DNA of 32,188 bases from a bacterium (GTDB lineage Bacteria > Margulisbacteria > Marinamargulisbacteria > JABIPA01), in assembly GCA_018699495.1 (NCBI GenBank), contig JABIQV010000127.1, forward strand, positions 1-32,188, read 5' to 3'. The notes below the pieces were generated by a model. The model did no database searches. It was given only the letters and a program-made list of their open reading frames with translations, and was not told the DNA's origin. The position numbers and the translations under genes are program-made. The stretch's first letter is position 1; every line of letters begins with the position of its first letter. Shown piece after piece: positions 17,415-24,750 of this stretch.

Positions 17415-18050
17415 ATGAACGATAACCAATCTAATAACTCAAATGCTAACGCAAAAAAAGATATCGAACAAAACAAAAAAGCAAAAGATTCGTCCTCTAT
17501 AATTCTTGAGGACGAAAAAGATATTGTTTTAGACCATAATTATGATGGAATTAAAGAATTAGATAATCCTTTACCAAAATGGTGGGTAAATATGTTTTAT
17601 CTCACTGCTATTTTTGCCGTCGTTTACACAGGTTATTATCATTTTAGTAGTGGTCATTTAATCGAAGACTCATTCCAAAAATCTATGATTGTAGAAATCA
17701 AGGAAGATTCTGATTCATCAACAGCTATGGCTTCCGTCGGATTCAGCGAAGAACATGCATCTATCGACGAGGGGGCCTCCTTATATACATCTAGATGTGC
17801 TGCTTGTCATGGTCAAAAAGCAGAGGGCATTATTGGTCCAAATTTAACTGATAGTTACTGGTTAAATGGAGACGGTACTAACGATTCAATTTACAACGTA
17901 ATTAAAGTAGGAATTCCTGAAAAAGGAATGATATCTTGGGAAAAATTACTCAATCCATCTCAAATTTCTTCTCTTGTTTTATATATTCAATCCATCAAAG
18001 GAACGGCGCCAGCAAATGGAAAGTCCCCACAAGGGACATTGTTTGAGTAA
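17415..18050 (+). CDS. ccoP: cbb3 oxidase subunit III CcoP, monohaem form
   Basis: 211 residues. A charged, Asn/Lys-rich N-terminus of about 50 residues leads to the typical CcoP entry motif NPLPKWW and one membrane helix (about 56-77). A periplasmic cytochrome c domain follows with a single CXXCH site, Cys128-Ala-Ala-Cys131-His132, a likely axial Met172 (EKGMISW) and the C-terminal helix ISSLVLYIQSI. CcoP passes electrons from cytochrome c to CcoO and CcoN. Proteobacterial CcoP carries two haem c groups in about 290 residues; this one has room for only one. The ribosome binding site is AAAGGA, 8 bases before the ATG. ccoG starts 5 bases after the stop. Confidence 0.93.
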   Translation: MNDNQSNNSNANAKKDIEQNKKAKDSSSIILEDEKDIVLDHNYDGIKELDNPLPKWWVNMFYLTAIFAVVYTGYYHFSSGHLIEDSFQKSMIVEIKEDSDSSTAMASVGFSEEHASIDEGASLYTSRCAACHGQKAEGIIGPNLTDSYWLNGDGTNDSIYNVIKVGIPEKGMISWEKLLNPSQISSLVLYIQSIKGTAPANGKSPQGTLFE

Positions 18051-18055
18051 ATGAG

Positions 18056-19573
18056 ATGTCAAAAAAAAATGTTTCTCAAATATTTGAACTACATAACGAA
18101 CGACTAGCTTCTACAACAGAAACTGGAGACCGTGCGCCTATTTATACAGCGCACGTCTCTGGTCGTTTTCGAACCGCTCGAAATTATATTTATACGATTT
18201 TAATTGTTATTTTCTTATCTCTTCCCTGGATTAAAATAAATGGTCACCAGTCCATCTTATTCAGTATTCCTGAACGTAAATTCGCGTTTTTTGGATTTAC
18301 GTTTTGGGCACATGAAGCACCCATTCTTTGTGCAGTATTTTTAAGCTTTCTTTTATTTATTGGGCTTATTACCTGCCTATTTGGTCGTGTTTGGTGCGGC
18401 TGGGCATGCCCTCAAACCGTTTTTGTTGACGGAATATATCAACGAATAGAAAATTGGATTGAAGGAATAGGACTAGCTAGAAAACGCTTCGACGCAAAAC
18501 CCTACAGTCTAAATAAAATAATGCGAAAAACGGCCAAATGGCTACTTTTTATTTTGGTATCTCTTATTATTTCTCATAGCTTTCTTGCCTATTTTGTAGG
18601 GGCTGAATCCATGATTCAAATGATTCAAGGCTCTCCATTATCACATTGGACATCCTTTTTAACAGTCGGTATCTCCACCTTGATTTTGGCGTTTAATTTT
18701 GGTTGGTTTAAAGAACAGTTTTGTATTATTGCTTGTCCTTATGGACGGTTTCAATCTGTGATTATGGATTCAGATAGTCTAGTAGTAGGCTACGATAAAC
18801 GTCGTGGGGAACCTAGAAAACAAGATAAAAGAGACACGGATCACGGCGACTGTATCAACTGTTATAGATGTGTTCAAGTCTGTCCAACGGGGGTTGATAT
18901 TCGAAGAGGTACGCAAATGGAATGTATTATGTGTACAGCATGCATTGACGCTTGTGATACGGTCATGACAAAAATAGGAAAACCTACGGGCCTAGTCAGA
19001 TATACATCAGAAAATAATTTAGACCAAATTATTCCCTCTAAAAAACAATCATGGTTTACTGCAACTAAAATTTGGTTAAGACCTCGAGTACTTTTATATG
19101 GGTTTCTCTTCACATTAGTATTTTCTATTTTTATATATTTAGTTTCACATAGAACTATGATTCCAGTTCATACTCTTCGCCAGTCGAACCCGCCCTACTC
19201 TGTCGATCTCAATAATGTTGTCACCAATCAGTTTTCGTTTACCCTTAGAAATCAATATTTTCACGATGTTTCTATCGAACTATCTTTATCGAATACCATT
19301 CAAGACCCTAAAACAAAAACATCCCAACAAAAACGAGTACATCCTCTTACTACATTTATTGTTCCTGAAAATAATTGTGTTATAAACGGAGGTTCTCACA
19401 AGACGATAACAGGCTTCCTTCGATTCCCAATGGAACAATTACAACATGGGAAAGCGATAATATTAGTAAATTTAACTTATTCAGATGCAGAAACAACACC
19501 TCCTTTTACATCTGACTCAACCTCTACCAAAAAGAACACGACGTCCTTCGAGGTAACTCTAATTGGACCATAA
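18056..19573 (+). CDS. ccoG: cbb3 oxidase accessory iron-sulfur membrane protein CcoG/FixG
   Basis: 505 residues of the CcoG/FixG/RdxA family, a membrane polyferredoxin implicated in cupric reduction and copper delivery to the oxidase. Seen: several membrane helices in the first 220 residues, the CGWACPQ and CIIACPYG motifs (about 114-120 and 223-230), and two ferredoxin-type clusters, C266-C269-C272-C276P and C290-C293-C296-C300. A last helix (about 345-363) is followed by a C-terminal periplasmic Ig-like FixG domain. The ATG follows the ccoP stop closely with no clear ribosome binding site, so coupling to ccoP is likely. No ccoH/fixH gene separates it from the next membrane protein, which overlaps its end by 11 bases. 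Confidence 0.95.
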   Translation: MSKKNVSQIFELHNERLASTTETGDRAPIYTAHVSGRFRTARNYIYTILIVIFLSLPWIKINGHQSILFSIPERKFAFFGFTFWAHEAPILCAVFLSFLLFIGLITCLFGRVWCGWACPQTVFVDGIYQRIENWIEGIGLARKRFDAKPYSLNKIMRKTAKWLLFILVSLIISHSFLAYFVGAESMIQMIQGSPLSHWTSFLTVGISTLILAFNFGWFKEQFCIIACPYGRFQSVIMDSDSLVVGYDKRRGEPRKQDKRDTDHGDCINCYRCVQVCPTGVDIRRGTQMECIMCTACIDACDTVMTKIGKPTGLVRYTSENNLDQIIPSKKQSWFTATKIWLRPRVLLYGFLFTLVFSIFIYLVSHRTMIPVHTLRQSNPPYSVDLNNVVTNQFSFTLRNQYFHDVSIELSLSNTIQDPKTKTSQQKRVHPLTTFIVPENNCVINGGSHKTITGFLRFPMEQLQHGKAIILVNLTYSDAETTPPFTSDSTSTKKNTTSFEVTLIGP

Positions 19574-20273
19574 TCTTTTCCATCTAATTACGCCTACCCA
19601 ATCGGCTTTTTCAATAGCAATTACTGTCCTTATAGCGAGTTTTCTAGGCAGTCTTCATTGTCTTGGAATGTGTGGTGGACTTGTCCTCGCAGCAACAGCC
19701 GGTAAAAACCAATGGATATCGCTAACTATCTATCATGTTGCACGATTATTAGGTTACCTATTACTAGCCTTTTTAATGGGACATTTGGGTCAACAACTGC
19801 TCTCGTCCCATATCAATCAATTGTCTTTATACGCATCTCTTTCAATTAGCTTCATATTTATTTTTTTAGGACTTCGATTATTACTGAGGAAAAATAAGAC
19901 GTCATCTTTTCATTTTTTATCTCAATTTAGTCAACGATTACTAACGCCACTTTATAACTTAAGAATCCCAATTTTTGGAGCGAGAGAAGCTCTTATAGGA
20001 TTTGGATCTATCTTACTTCCATGTGGATGGTTGTATACAATTTTAATAAGCACAATTCCTTTAAAAAGTCCGATGGCCAGTATGGGAATACTGTTTGTTT
20101 TTTGGATAGGTACATTACCTGCTCTATACAGTGCTCCGTCTTTAATCAATCGGCTATTACTTCCGTTATCTAAACGATTACCGAACCTTAGTGGAATTCT
20201 TTTGTTAGGAGCGGGGCTTTTTACTTTTTACTTTAGACATGGATTCATTTTTGGACTAGCTAACTGCCATTGA
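19563..20273 (+). CDS. SafE/DsbD-like membrane protein of cbb3 clusters
   Basis: 236 residues with about six membrane helices. The first helix carries the family motif SLHCLGMCGG (30-39) and a second-half counterpart appears as GFGSILLPCGWLYT, as in the sulfite exporter TauE/SafE (DsbD_2) group often encoded next to ccoG/ccoH. Members of this group are proposed to move copper or reducing equivalents for oxidase assembly; the exact cargo is unknown. The start is TTG at 19563, inside the 3' end of ccoG, with no strong ribosome binding site, so coupling to ccoG is likely. It is the last gene of the cbb3 operon. A hairpin lies 46 bases downstream. Confidence 0.87.
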   Translation: MDHNLFHLITPTQSAFSIAITVLIASFLGSLHCLGMCGGLVLAATAGKNQWISLTIYHVARLLGYLLLAFLMGHLGQQLLSSHINQLSLYASLSISFIFIFLGLRLLLRKNKTSSFHFLSQFSQRLLTPLYNLRIPIFGAREALIGFGSILLPCGWLYTILISTIPLKSPMASMGILFVFWIGTLPALYSAPSLINRLLLPLSKRLPNLSGILLLGAGLFTFYFRHGFIFGLANCH

Positions 20274-20318
20274 TTCAAATTGGATTTATGATCGACTACC
20301 CCATCGTCTCTAGAATAA

Positions 20319-20345
20319 GGGGGAAATTGTATAAATCTTTCCCCC
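20319..20345. terminator. Terminator-like hairpin between convergent operons
   Basis: GGGGGAAA (20319-20326) and TTTCCCCC (20338-20345) form a perfect 8-bp stem with an 11-base AT-rich loop. It lies between the end of the cbb3 operon and the end of the convergent persulfide dioxygenase gene. Neither side has a long T run, so strength is uncertain. Confidence 0.55.
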
Positions 20346-20377
20346 AATAATATTCTATCTCAAATTAAAATCTAATT

Positions 20378-21241
20378 TTACTTCACAATTTTTATAGGCA
20401 TTTTTAAATAAGGAACGCCATTATCTTCCTCTTTTGGTAAATGCCCAGCATCAATATTGACCTGAAGACTTTGCAATAATAATTTGGGTGCTGTTAATGT
20501 TTTATCCCGACCATCTCTACTATTAACAAACTCTTCTTTAGTCGTCTTAGCATTTAATTGAGGATTCAATTCTTTCTGTTTACCAATCGTAGACTCATAG
20601 GCAACGTCTCTTCCACCAGGCGAATAATCATGCCCAACATAAACTTTCACGTTATCATCTAATGTATAGAGTCGATTTTTCACAGAATCAAACATTTGAG
20701 CAGAGCTTCCTCCAGGAAAATCACAGCGCCCTGTTCCATAGTCATGCATAAATAAGACATCACCAGTAAACACCACATCGTCATTAACCAAAAAAGAAAC
20801 ACAGGCGGGTGTATGTCCAGGCGTAAATAACGTTTTTATGTTTAAATCCCCTGCCTTCAAAACAAAATTGTCTTCTAATAATTTATCGAACTGCACACCA
20901 TTTTCATTAAATTCTTTAAAATTAAATACATGCTTAAACGTTGTCTGAACCTTTTTAAGGTCTTCACCAATCGCAACTTTTGCTTCAGGAAAAACGGCTT
21001 TAACAAACTGAGCCCCAGATAAATGGTCTGCGTGAGCATGCGTCTCTAAAATATAATGTAATCGTAGGTGATTCTTTTTTATAAAGGCTTCCAATAAATC
21101 TAATGACGTCGTTGATACCTTTGAACTGGCCGGATCGTAATCCAACACAGGATCAATTATCACGGCATCTTTTGTTTTCTCATCATAAACAATGTATGTT
21201 AGCGTAAACGTATTTTTGTCGAAAAATGATTCTATTTTCAT
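20378..21241 (-). CDS. Persulfide dioxygenase-like metallo-beta-lactamase-fold protein (ETHE1/Blh type)
   Basis: 287 residues from the ATG at 21241, which has AGGAG 9 bases upstream; a longer open frame to 21328 only runs into the neighbouring gene. The metallo-beta-lactamase motif THAHADH (67-73: His68, His70, Asp72, His73), His143 (PGHTP), Asp161 (FTGDVLF) and His204 (YVGHDY) form the metal site. GRCDFPGGSS (171-180) corresponds to the substrate-binding GRTDF block of ETHE1-type persulfide dioxygenases, which oxidise glutathione persulfide to sulfite with a mononuclear iron. It is last in a minus-strand operon after a membrane rhodanese and a TauE-type exporter. That context of persulfide maker, oxidiser and sulfite exporter supports the call. 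A glyoxalase II-like thioesterase is the alternative. Confidence 0.88.
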   Translation of the reverse strand: MKIESFFDKNTFTLTYIVYDEKTKDAVIIDPVLDYDPASSKVSTTSLDLLEAFIKKNHLRLHYILETHAHADHLSGAQFVKAVFPEAKVAIGEDLKKVQTTFKHVFNFKEFNENGVQFDKLLEDNFVLKAGDLNIKTLFTPGHTPACVSFLVNDDVVFTGDVLFMHDYGTGRCDFPGGSSAQMFDSVKNRLYTLDDNVKVYVGHDYSPGGRDVAYESTIGKQKELNPQLNAKTTKEEFVNSRDGRDKTLTAPKLLLQSLQVNIDAGHLPKEEDNGVPYLKMPIKIVK

Positions 21242-21255
21242 TGGTTTTCTCCTAT

Positions 21256-22056
21256 TTAATAAACTTCTTTTAAAATTATGAATACACCCATTACCATAAC
21301 TAGGTAAGCAAATCCTTTTCTGAGCCATTCTACTGGAATTTTTTTATTAACAATTGCGCCAAGCACAACCCCTAAACTAGTGAACGCTATAAATGACATT
21401 AAAAATACCCAATCAAATGTCACACCACTTGAAATATCTCCCAAAAATCCCACAAACGATTTCAATGATATGATCACTAACGATGTAGCAATTGCGTTTC
21501 TTAATGGTAAGTTCGCAAAAAACATTAAGGCTGGAACGATCATAAACCCTCCGCCTGCCCCAACAAACCCCGTCACAATCCCTACAAAAAGACCCTCAAA
21601 TCCCACAACTATGGGAAACGACCATTTCGGAAAACGACTAGGAACCGCTTTTTTTACCCCTGATTTCTTTTTCAACATAAATACGGAAATAATTAATACC
21701 AATACCGCAAATATGACTAAAACAAATTGGTCATTGGTAAAGGAAAACAGGCCCACTGTCATTTCTTTTGGCAAGGCAGGTAGCAACCATTTTCGAGCAG
21801 AAAAAACACCAATCATAGACGGAACTGCAAACAAAGCGGCAATTTTAAAATCAACCAACGTTTGCCGTAGATAAGGGATTGCTCCAAATAAACTTGTTCC
21901 AGCTACAATCACTAACGAATACCCCGTCGCTGTTATGGCAGGAATTTTAAATAAATAAACCAAAATAGGAACGGTAAGCAGAGATCCTCCGCCTCCCAAT
22001 AACCCTAAAACAACGCCCATCAGCACGGCAAATCCGTACCCTACGATATCAATCAC
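21256..22056 (-). CDS. TauE/SafE-family anion exporter, probable sulfite exporter
   Basis: 266 residues with about eight membrane helices in two repeated halves. Each half opens with a glycine-rich stretch typical of the family: GVVLGLLGGGGSLLTVPIL near the N-terminus and GIVTGFVGAGGGFMIVPAL in the second half. TauE/SafE proteins export sulfite, sulfoacetate or related organosulfur anions. The start is GTG, overlapping the TGA of the upstream rhodanese gene (GTGA), so the two are translationally coupled. The persulfide dioxygenase gene follows after 14 bases. Exporting the sulfite made by that enzyme is the obvious role. Confidence 0.9.
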   Translation of the reverse strand: MIDIVGYGFAVLMGVVLGLLGGGGSLLTVPILVYLFKIPAITATGYSLVIVAGTSLFGAIPYLRQTLVDFKIAALFAVPSMIGVFSARKWLLPALPKEMTVGLFSFTNDQFVLVIFAVLVLIISVFMLKKKSGVKKAVPSRFPKWSFPIVVGFEGLFVGIVTGFVGAGGGFMIVPALMFFANLPLRNAIATSLVIISLKSFVGFLGDISSGVTFDWVFLMSFIAFTSLGVVLGAIVNKKIPVEWLRKGFAYLVMVMGVFIILKEVY

Positions 22057-22565
22057 TTATTCCAAGGCATAATGGCTAACATCTTCGCCATATAACAATT
22101 CCCACTTACTCCAGCAAACAAAAGGCCAGCGCCTACACCTGCCGATAACCATCCATAGCCTGGATGAACAAAATGAGCGCCTAATTGCCCAGCAATCACT
22201 AAACTTCCAGCAATTGTCATTACCTGCTGAATAATTGGAATTACCCACTTTTTAGTTCGTATCACAGGTAAATTAGCGCTATTCCAAGCCTGCATTCCAC
22301 CTGTTACATTTATCAAATTCATTACGCCACACGCTTCTAGATCTTTAATTGTCATTTGACTTCTGTTTCCACTATTACATATCACGTATACATTTTGTTT
22401 CAGTTTCAATGCGTCTACTTCTGATGCTATTGTTTCCATCGGACTATTGGTAACACCATCTATATGCACACCCCTAAACTCCGCTGGCGTTCTAACATCA
22501 ATTACAGTCAATTCATCCCCTAGTTTCATTTTTTCCGCTAATTCATTTACTGTTACGTCTTTCAT
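22053..22565 (-). CDS. Membrane-anchored rhodanese (YgaP-like sulfurtransferase)
   Basis: 170 residues. The N-terminal rhodanese domain (1-105) has the active-site loop with Cys63 in CNSGNRS, and opens with the usual TVIDVRTPAEF. Two membrane helices (about 107-128 and 135-160) of the DUF2892 type follow, as in E. coli YgaP. Such proteins carry persulfide sulfur on the Cys next to the membrane. It is the first gene of the sulfide/persulfide operon. AGGAGG lies 7 bases before the ATG. The gene is divergent from a CsoR/CstR-type repressor, so it is probably controlled through the palindromes in the intergenic region. Confidence 0.92.
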   Translation of the reverse strand: MKDVTVNELAEKMKLGDELTVIDVRTPAEFRGVHIDGVTNSPMETIASEVDALKLKQNVYVICNSGNRSQMTIKDLEACGVMNLINVTGGMQAWNSANLPVIRTKKWVIPIIQQVMTIAGSLVIAGQLGAHFVHPGYGWLSAGVGAGLLFAGVSGNCYMAKMLAIMPWNK

Positions 22566-22633
22566 TGTCTATTCCTCCTAATTTAAATGTTTTTAACCTT
22601 TAATAAAAATAAATTCATAATAACCCTATTTAC

Positions 22634-22724
22634 ACTATACCACCTATAGTATATAATGTAAACATATTAAATATGTTCTTAACATAAGATTATATTAATT
22701 TTTTTATCCGGGGTATGTTATAAT
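22634..22724. promoter_or_regulatory. Divergent control region with three candidate operators
   Basis: Three sites lie between the rhodanese and repressor genes. ACTATA-CCACC-TATAGT (22634-22650) is a perfect 6-5-6 palindrome with a C-rich core, similar in layout to CsoR/CstR operators. AACATATT-A-AATATGTT (22661-22677) is a perfect 17-bp palindrome. ATCCGGGGTAT (22706-22716) lies directly before an extended -10, TGTTATAAT (22716-22724), that would serve the repressor gene. Minus-strand TATACT (overlapping 22650) may be the -10 of the rhodanese operon. Assignment to the repressor is inferred from position and base pattern. Confidence 0.5.
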
Positions 22725-22832
22725 TTACTTTAAATGAATAAATGGGGGATGTCGTCGAGATAGAGAATTAAATACAACATTCCCGATCCGAATAATAAGA
22801 TACTCTCGAACACCTATTAACTGGAGGATCTC

Positions 22833-23090
22833 TTGAAAAATAAACAACTTGTACATCGACTTAACAGAGCCATTGGTCAAATTGAAGGTATAAAGAAAAA
22901 AATCGAGAATGAAGACGATGTAGACTGCCTGGCTGTTCTTCAACAACTCAAAGCAAGTATTAATGCACTTAAAAAGTTTGGGGAAGCCTATATGGATGAC
23001 CATTTAGACGTCTGTATTCAAAAAGGAGCATCTATCGAAGAAGTTAAAAAAAATCTAAAGACTGTGATAGCGGGCGCCTTTTCCCTGTGA
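22833..23090 (+). CDS. CsoR/CstR-family (DUF156) transcriptional repressor
   Basis: 85 residues, TTG start with GGAGG 5 bases upstream. The all-helical DUF156 fold is clear (HRLNRAIGQIEGI at 8-20). The sensing residues are Cys32 on helix 2 and Cys61 on helix 3, with His57 at the place of the third copper ligand of CsoR. The residue before Cys32 is Asp, as I recall for S. aureus CstR, where CsoR commonly has Tyr; but CstR lacks the His. Sequence therefore leaves two options: a persulfide sensor of the CstR kind, favoured by the divergent rhodanese/TauE/dioxygenase operon, or a Cu(I) sensor of the CsoR kind, compatible with the copper pump in the cbb3 cluster nearby. These repressors leave DNA when the cysteines are crosslinked or metal-bound. 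Confidence 0.9.
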   Translation: MKNKQLVHRLNRAIGQIEGIKKKIENEDDVDCLAVLQQLKASINALKKFGEAYMDDHLDVCIQKGASIEEVKKNLKTVIAGAFSL

Positions 23091-23122
23091 TTTTATAATA
23101 AGTCTGATACTATTAGTTTAGA

Positions 23123-23350
23123 ATGACCATTCACACCTCAACCTATAAAGGAAAACGTGTTTACGTCTTATTAAAAGATGGGACACGTATCGTTGATAAA
23201 TTTAAAGACAAAAAAAGTGGGTATGTCGTACTTGAAGAACATGGAAAAATTCAAAAATCAAAAATTAAAACAATGACGATTTATCGCAATACGACGAGTA
23301 CCTCGCCGGTCGTAACATCTCAATCTAAACAAGAAGATCCTAAGAAATAG
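23123..23350 (+). CDS. Small basic protein of unknown function, possible SH3/Sm-like fold
   Basis: 75 residues, not recognised. Residues 9-54 alternate short hydrophobic strands with charged turns (GKRVYVLLKDGTRIVDKF, SGYVVLEEHGKI, SKIKTMTIYR), which suggests a small beta barrel, followed by a Ser/Thr-rich, charged tail. The ATG lies 32 bases after the repressor stop with no good ribosome binding site; promoter-like TATAAT and TACTAT occur in the gap, so it may have its own transcript. Codon use resembles that of its neighbours and no other frame here is better. Real gene likely; function unknown. Confidence 0.6.
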   Translation: MTIHTSTYKGKRVYVLLKDGTRIVDKFKDKKSGYVVLEEHGKIQKSKIKTMTIYRNTTSTSPVVTSQSKQEDPKK

Positions 23351-23450
23351 ATTTAAACACGCCTCGCTCGGCCTGTTTGTTTTCCAACTTACTATAGTCA
23401 GAAAACAAAACACACCAACTAAGTGATATCAGACGTATCAGAAAAATTAG

Positions 23451-23852
23451 TTACGAAGACTCAGATTTACTTCCACAATCAAATACAAAAAATAATGAAA
23501 TCAACATCAATACAACCTGAAATTCCATGCCACCCATTGGATGAGACGTTGTTGCCATAAAACTCCATTGTCCCCAATGAACCATGCCAATTGCGCCAAT
23601 CATAATCCCAGTTAAAATTAATCCTGCAATCTTAGATAATAGTGGTTTTTTCAATATACCTCCTAAAATAATTAACGACGCACCACCTACTTCTGCTAAA
23701 GCGATCATATATATTATTCCAATTGGCATTCCCATCATCTTTGCCATTCCAGCCGCTACGGAAAACTTCATGAGTCCATGAAATAAAAATACACTTGCTA
23801 ATCCAATCCGTAAAAACCAATCCCTGTTTTTTGATACCATTGCTAATTTCAT
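23451..23852 (-). CDS. DoxX-family membrane protein
   Basis: 133 residues with four membrane helices. The start WFLRIGLASVFLFHGLMKF is the DoxX signature (Arg followed by a Gly/Phe-rich helix ending in HGxxKF), then GIIYMIALAEVGGASLIILGG, LAGLILTGIMIGAI and a last helix. DoxX-like proteins act in quinone or thiol redox processes at the membrane and are often under stress sigma factors; their reaction is mostly unknown. AGGAGG lies 6 bases before the ATG. It is divergent from the ECF sigma factor gene, and DoxX is, from memory, a known target of the related SigF-NrsF pair of Caulobacter, which supports membership of this regulon. Confidence 0.9.
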   Translation of the reverse strand: MKLAMVSKNRDWFLRIGLASVFLFHGLMKFSVAAGMAKMMGMPIGIIYMIALAEVGGASLIILGGILKKPLLSKIAGLILTGIMIGAIGMVHWGQWSFMATTSHPMGGMEFQVVLMLISLFFVFDCGSKSESS

Positions 23853-24171
23853 AAAAGCCTCCTAAATGCTTATTATTCTATATATTTAATTAAGAAAATA
23901 CCGGTAAAAGGTTACATTTTGTTTTTTAGATATATATTTGTGTGTCCCTGCCCAAAAGACCCCCGTTCTCTGTTCGGTCAAAAAATTCACCCCAATAAAC
24001 ATGATATGAACCTCTATAGTTTATGCATCAGACAAATACGATGTCGTTATTAAACGTTCAAAACATCCATTTGAAATTTAAATAGATGGTTCGTACCTGC
24101 CACTCCTTCGCAAGCTGCGGCGTATTATGCAACAATATTATCTCCTGTAACCGAAAGACAAAAATAACCGA
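23853..24171. other. 319-base control region between doxX and the sigma factor gene
   Basis: No convincing gene. It holds a GTAACC element facing doxX (23910-23915, minus strand), a GTAACC-N16-CGAA element facing the sigma gene (24147-24172), and a 9-bp imperfect hairpin near 24064-24088 (CATCCATTT / AAATAGATG, one mismatch). The rest is AT-rich with no further structure that I can see. Confidence 0.5.
23890..23915 (-). promoter_or_regulatory. Weak candidate ECF promoter of doxX
   Basis: On the minus strand GTAACC (23915-23910) is followed after 16 bases by TTAA. The -35 matches that of the sigma gene's own candidate promoter, but the -10 does not match CGAA. The element ends 38 bases before the doxX ATG, a sensible distance. 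Confidence 0.3.
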
Positions 24172-24172
24172 A
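24147..24172 (+). promoter_or_regulatory. Candidate autoregulatory ECF promoter, GTAACC-N16-CGAA
   Basis: GTAACC (24147-24152), exactly 16 bases, then CGAA (24169-24172). As I recall, this is the published promoter motif of Caulobacter SigF, whose anti-sigma NrsF is related to the one encoded here. The -10 abuts the first ATG of the sigma gene, so a transcript from it would begin inside the annotated frame and use the ATG at 24184. Confidence 0.55.
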
Positions 24173-24750
24173 TGACTAAACAGATGAAAAATAAGTGGAG
24201 CGCCCAAAATAAACGATGGACGGCTCTCATGATTTTAACACAAGAAGGTGACTCTTCAGCGTACAACGAACTGTTATCTAGCCTTCACTATGTTTTGTCT
24301 GCTTATTTTGGTCAGCGCCTTTGGGACAAAAGTTATGAAGATGATTTAATTCAAGATACACTCATGAGTGTTCATACATCTCGACATACCTATGACCCAT
24401 ACTACCCATTTACCGCTTGGTTATTTGGAATTGCTCATCACAAATTCATTGATTTCTTGAGAAAAAACAAACGCATTGTTTCACATGAAGTATATGATGA
24501 TACTCTGTTTGAACGACTGTGTATCAACTCCAATAACTCATCGATTGACTCTCGTATTGATTTAGAAAAAGCTTTAGACCAGCTTCCCGCTAAACAAAAA
24601 GAAGCGTTAAAATCGTTTTCTCTTCAAGGCTATTCGTCTAAAGATTCGTCCAAAATAATGGGTATAGGATTATCGGCATTAAAGGTAAATGTGCATCGAG
24701 GGTATAAACGATTAAAAAATATCTTAGGAGATGACTATGGAAACAACTAA
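24172..24750 (+). CDS. ECF-type RNA polymerase sigma factor (SigF-like, NrsF-controlled)
   Basis: 192 residues. Region 2 is clear (EDDLIQDTLMSVH followed by PFTAWLFGIAHHKFIDFLRKNKR, about 61-105) and region 4 ends the protein (LDQLPAKQKEALKSFSLQGYSSKDSSKIMGI then the recognition helix ALKVNVHRGYKRLK). There is no region 3, as in ECF sigma factors. The next gene, overlapping its end, encodes an NrsF/DUF1109 membrane anti-sigma factor, which places it in the SigF group known to answer metal and oxidative stress in Caulobacter. If the promoter motif upstream is right, the true start is the ATG at 24184 (188 residues); neither ATG has a good ribosome binding site. Confidence 0.9.
   Translation: MTKQMKNKWSAQNKRWTALMILTQEGDSSAYNELLSSLHYVLSAYFGQRLWDKSYEDDLIQDTLMSVHTSRHTYDPYYPFTAWLFGIAHHKFIDFLRKNKRIVSHEVYDDTLFERLCINSNNSSIDSRIDLEKALDQLPAKQKEALKSFSLQGYSSKDSSKIMGIGLSALKVNVHRGYKRLKNILGDDYGNN

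Noticed and set aside
21242-21328. N-terminal extension of the persulfide dioxygenase frame
   Set aside because: It lies in the 3' end of the TauE gene; the ATG at 21241 has a good AGGAG site and begins the conserved fold.
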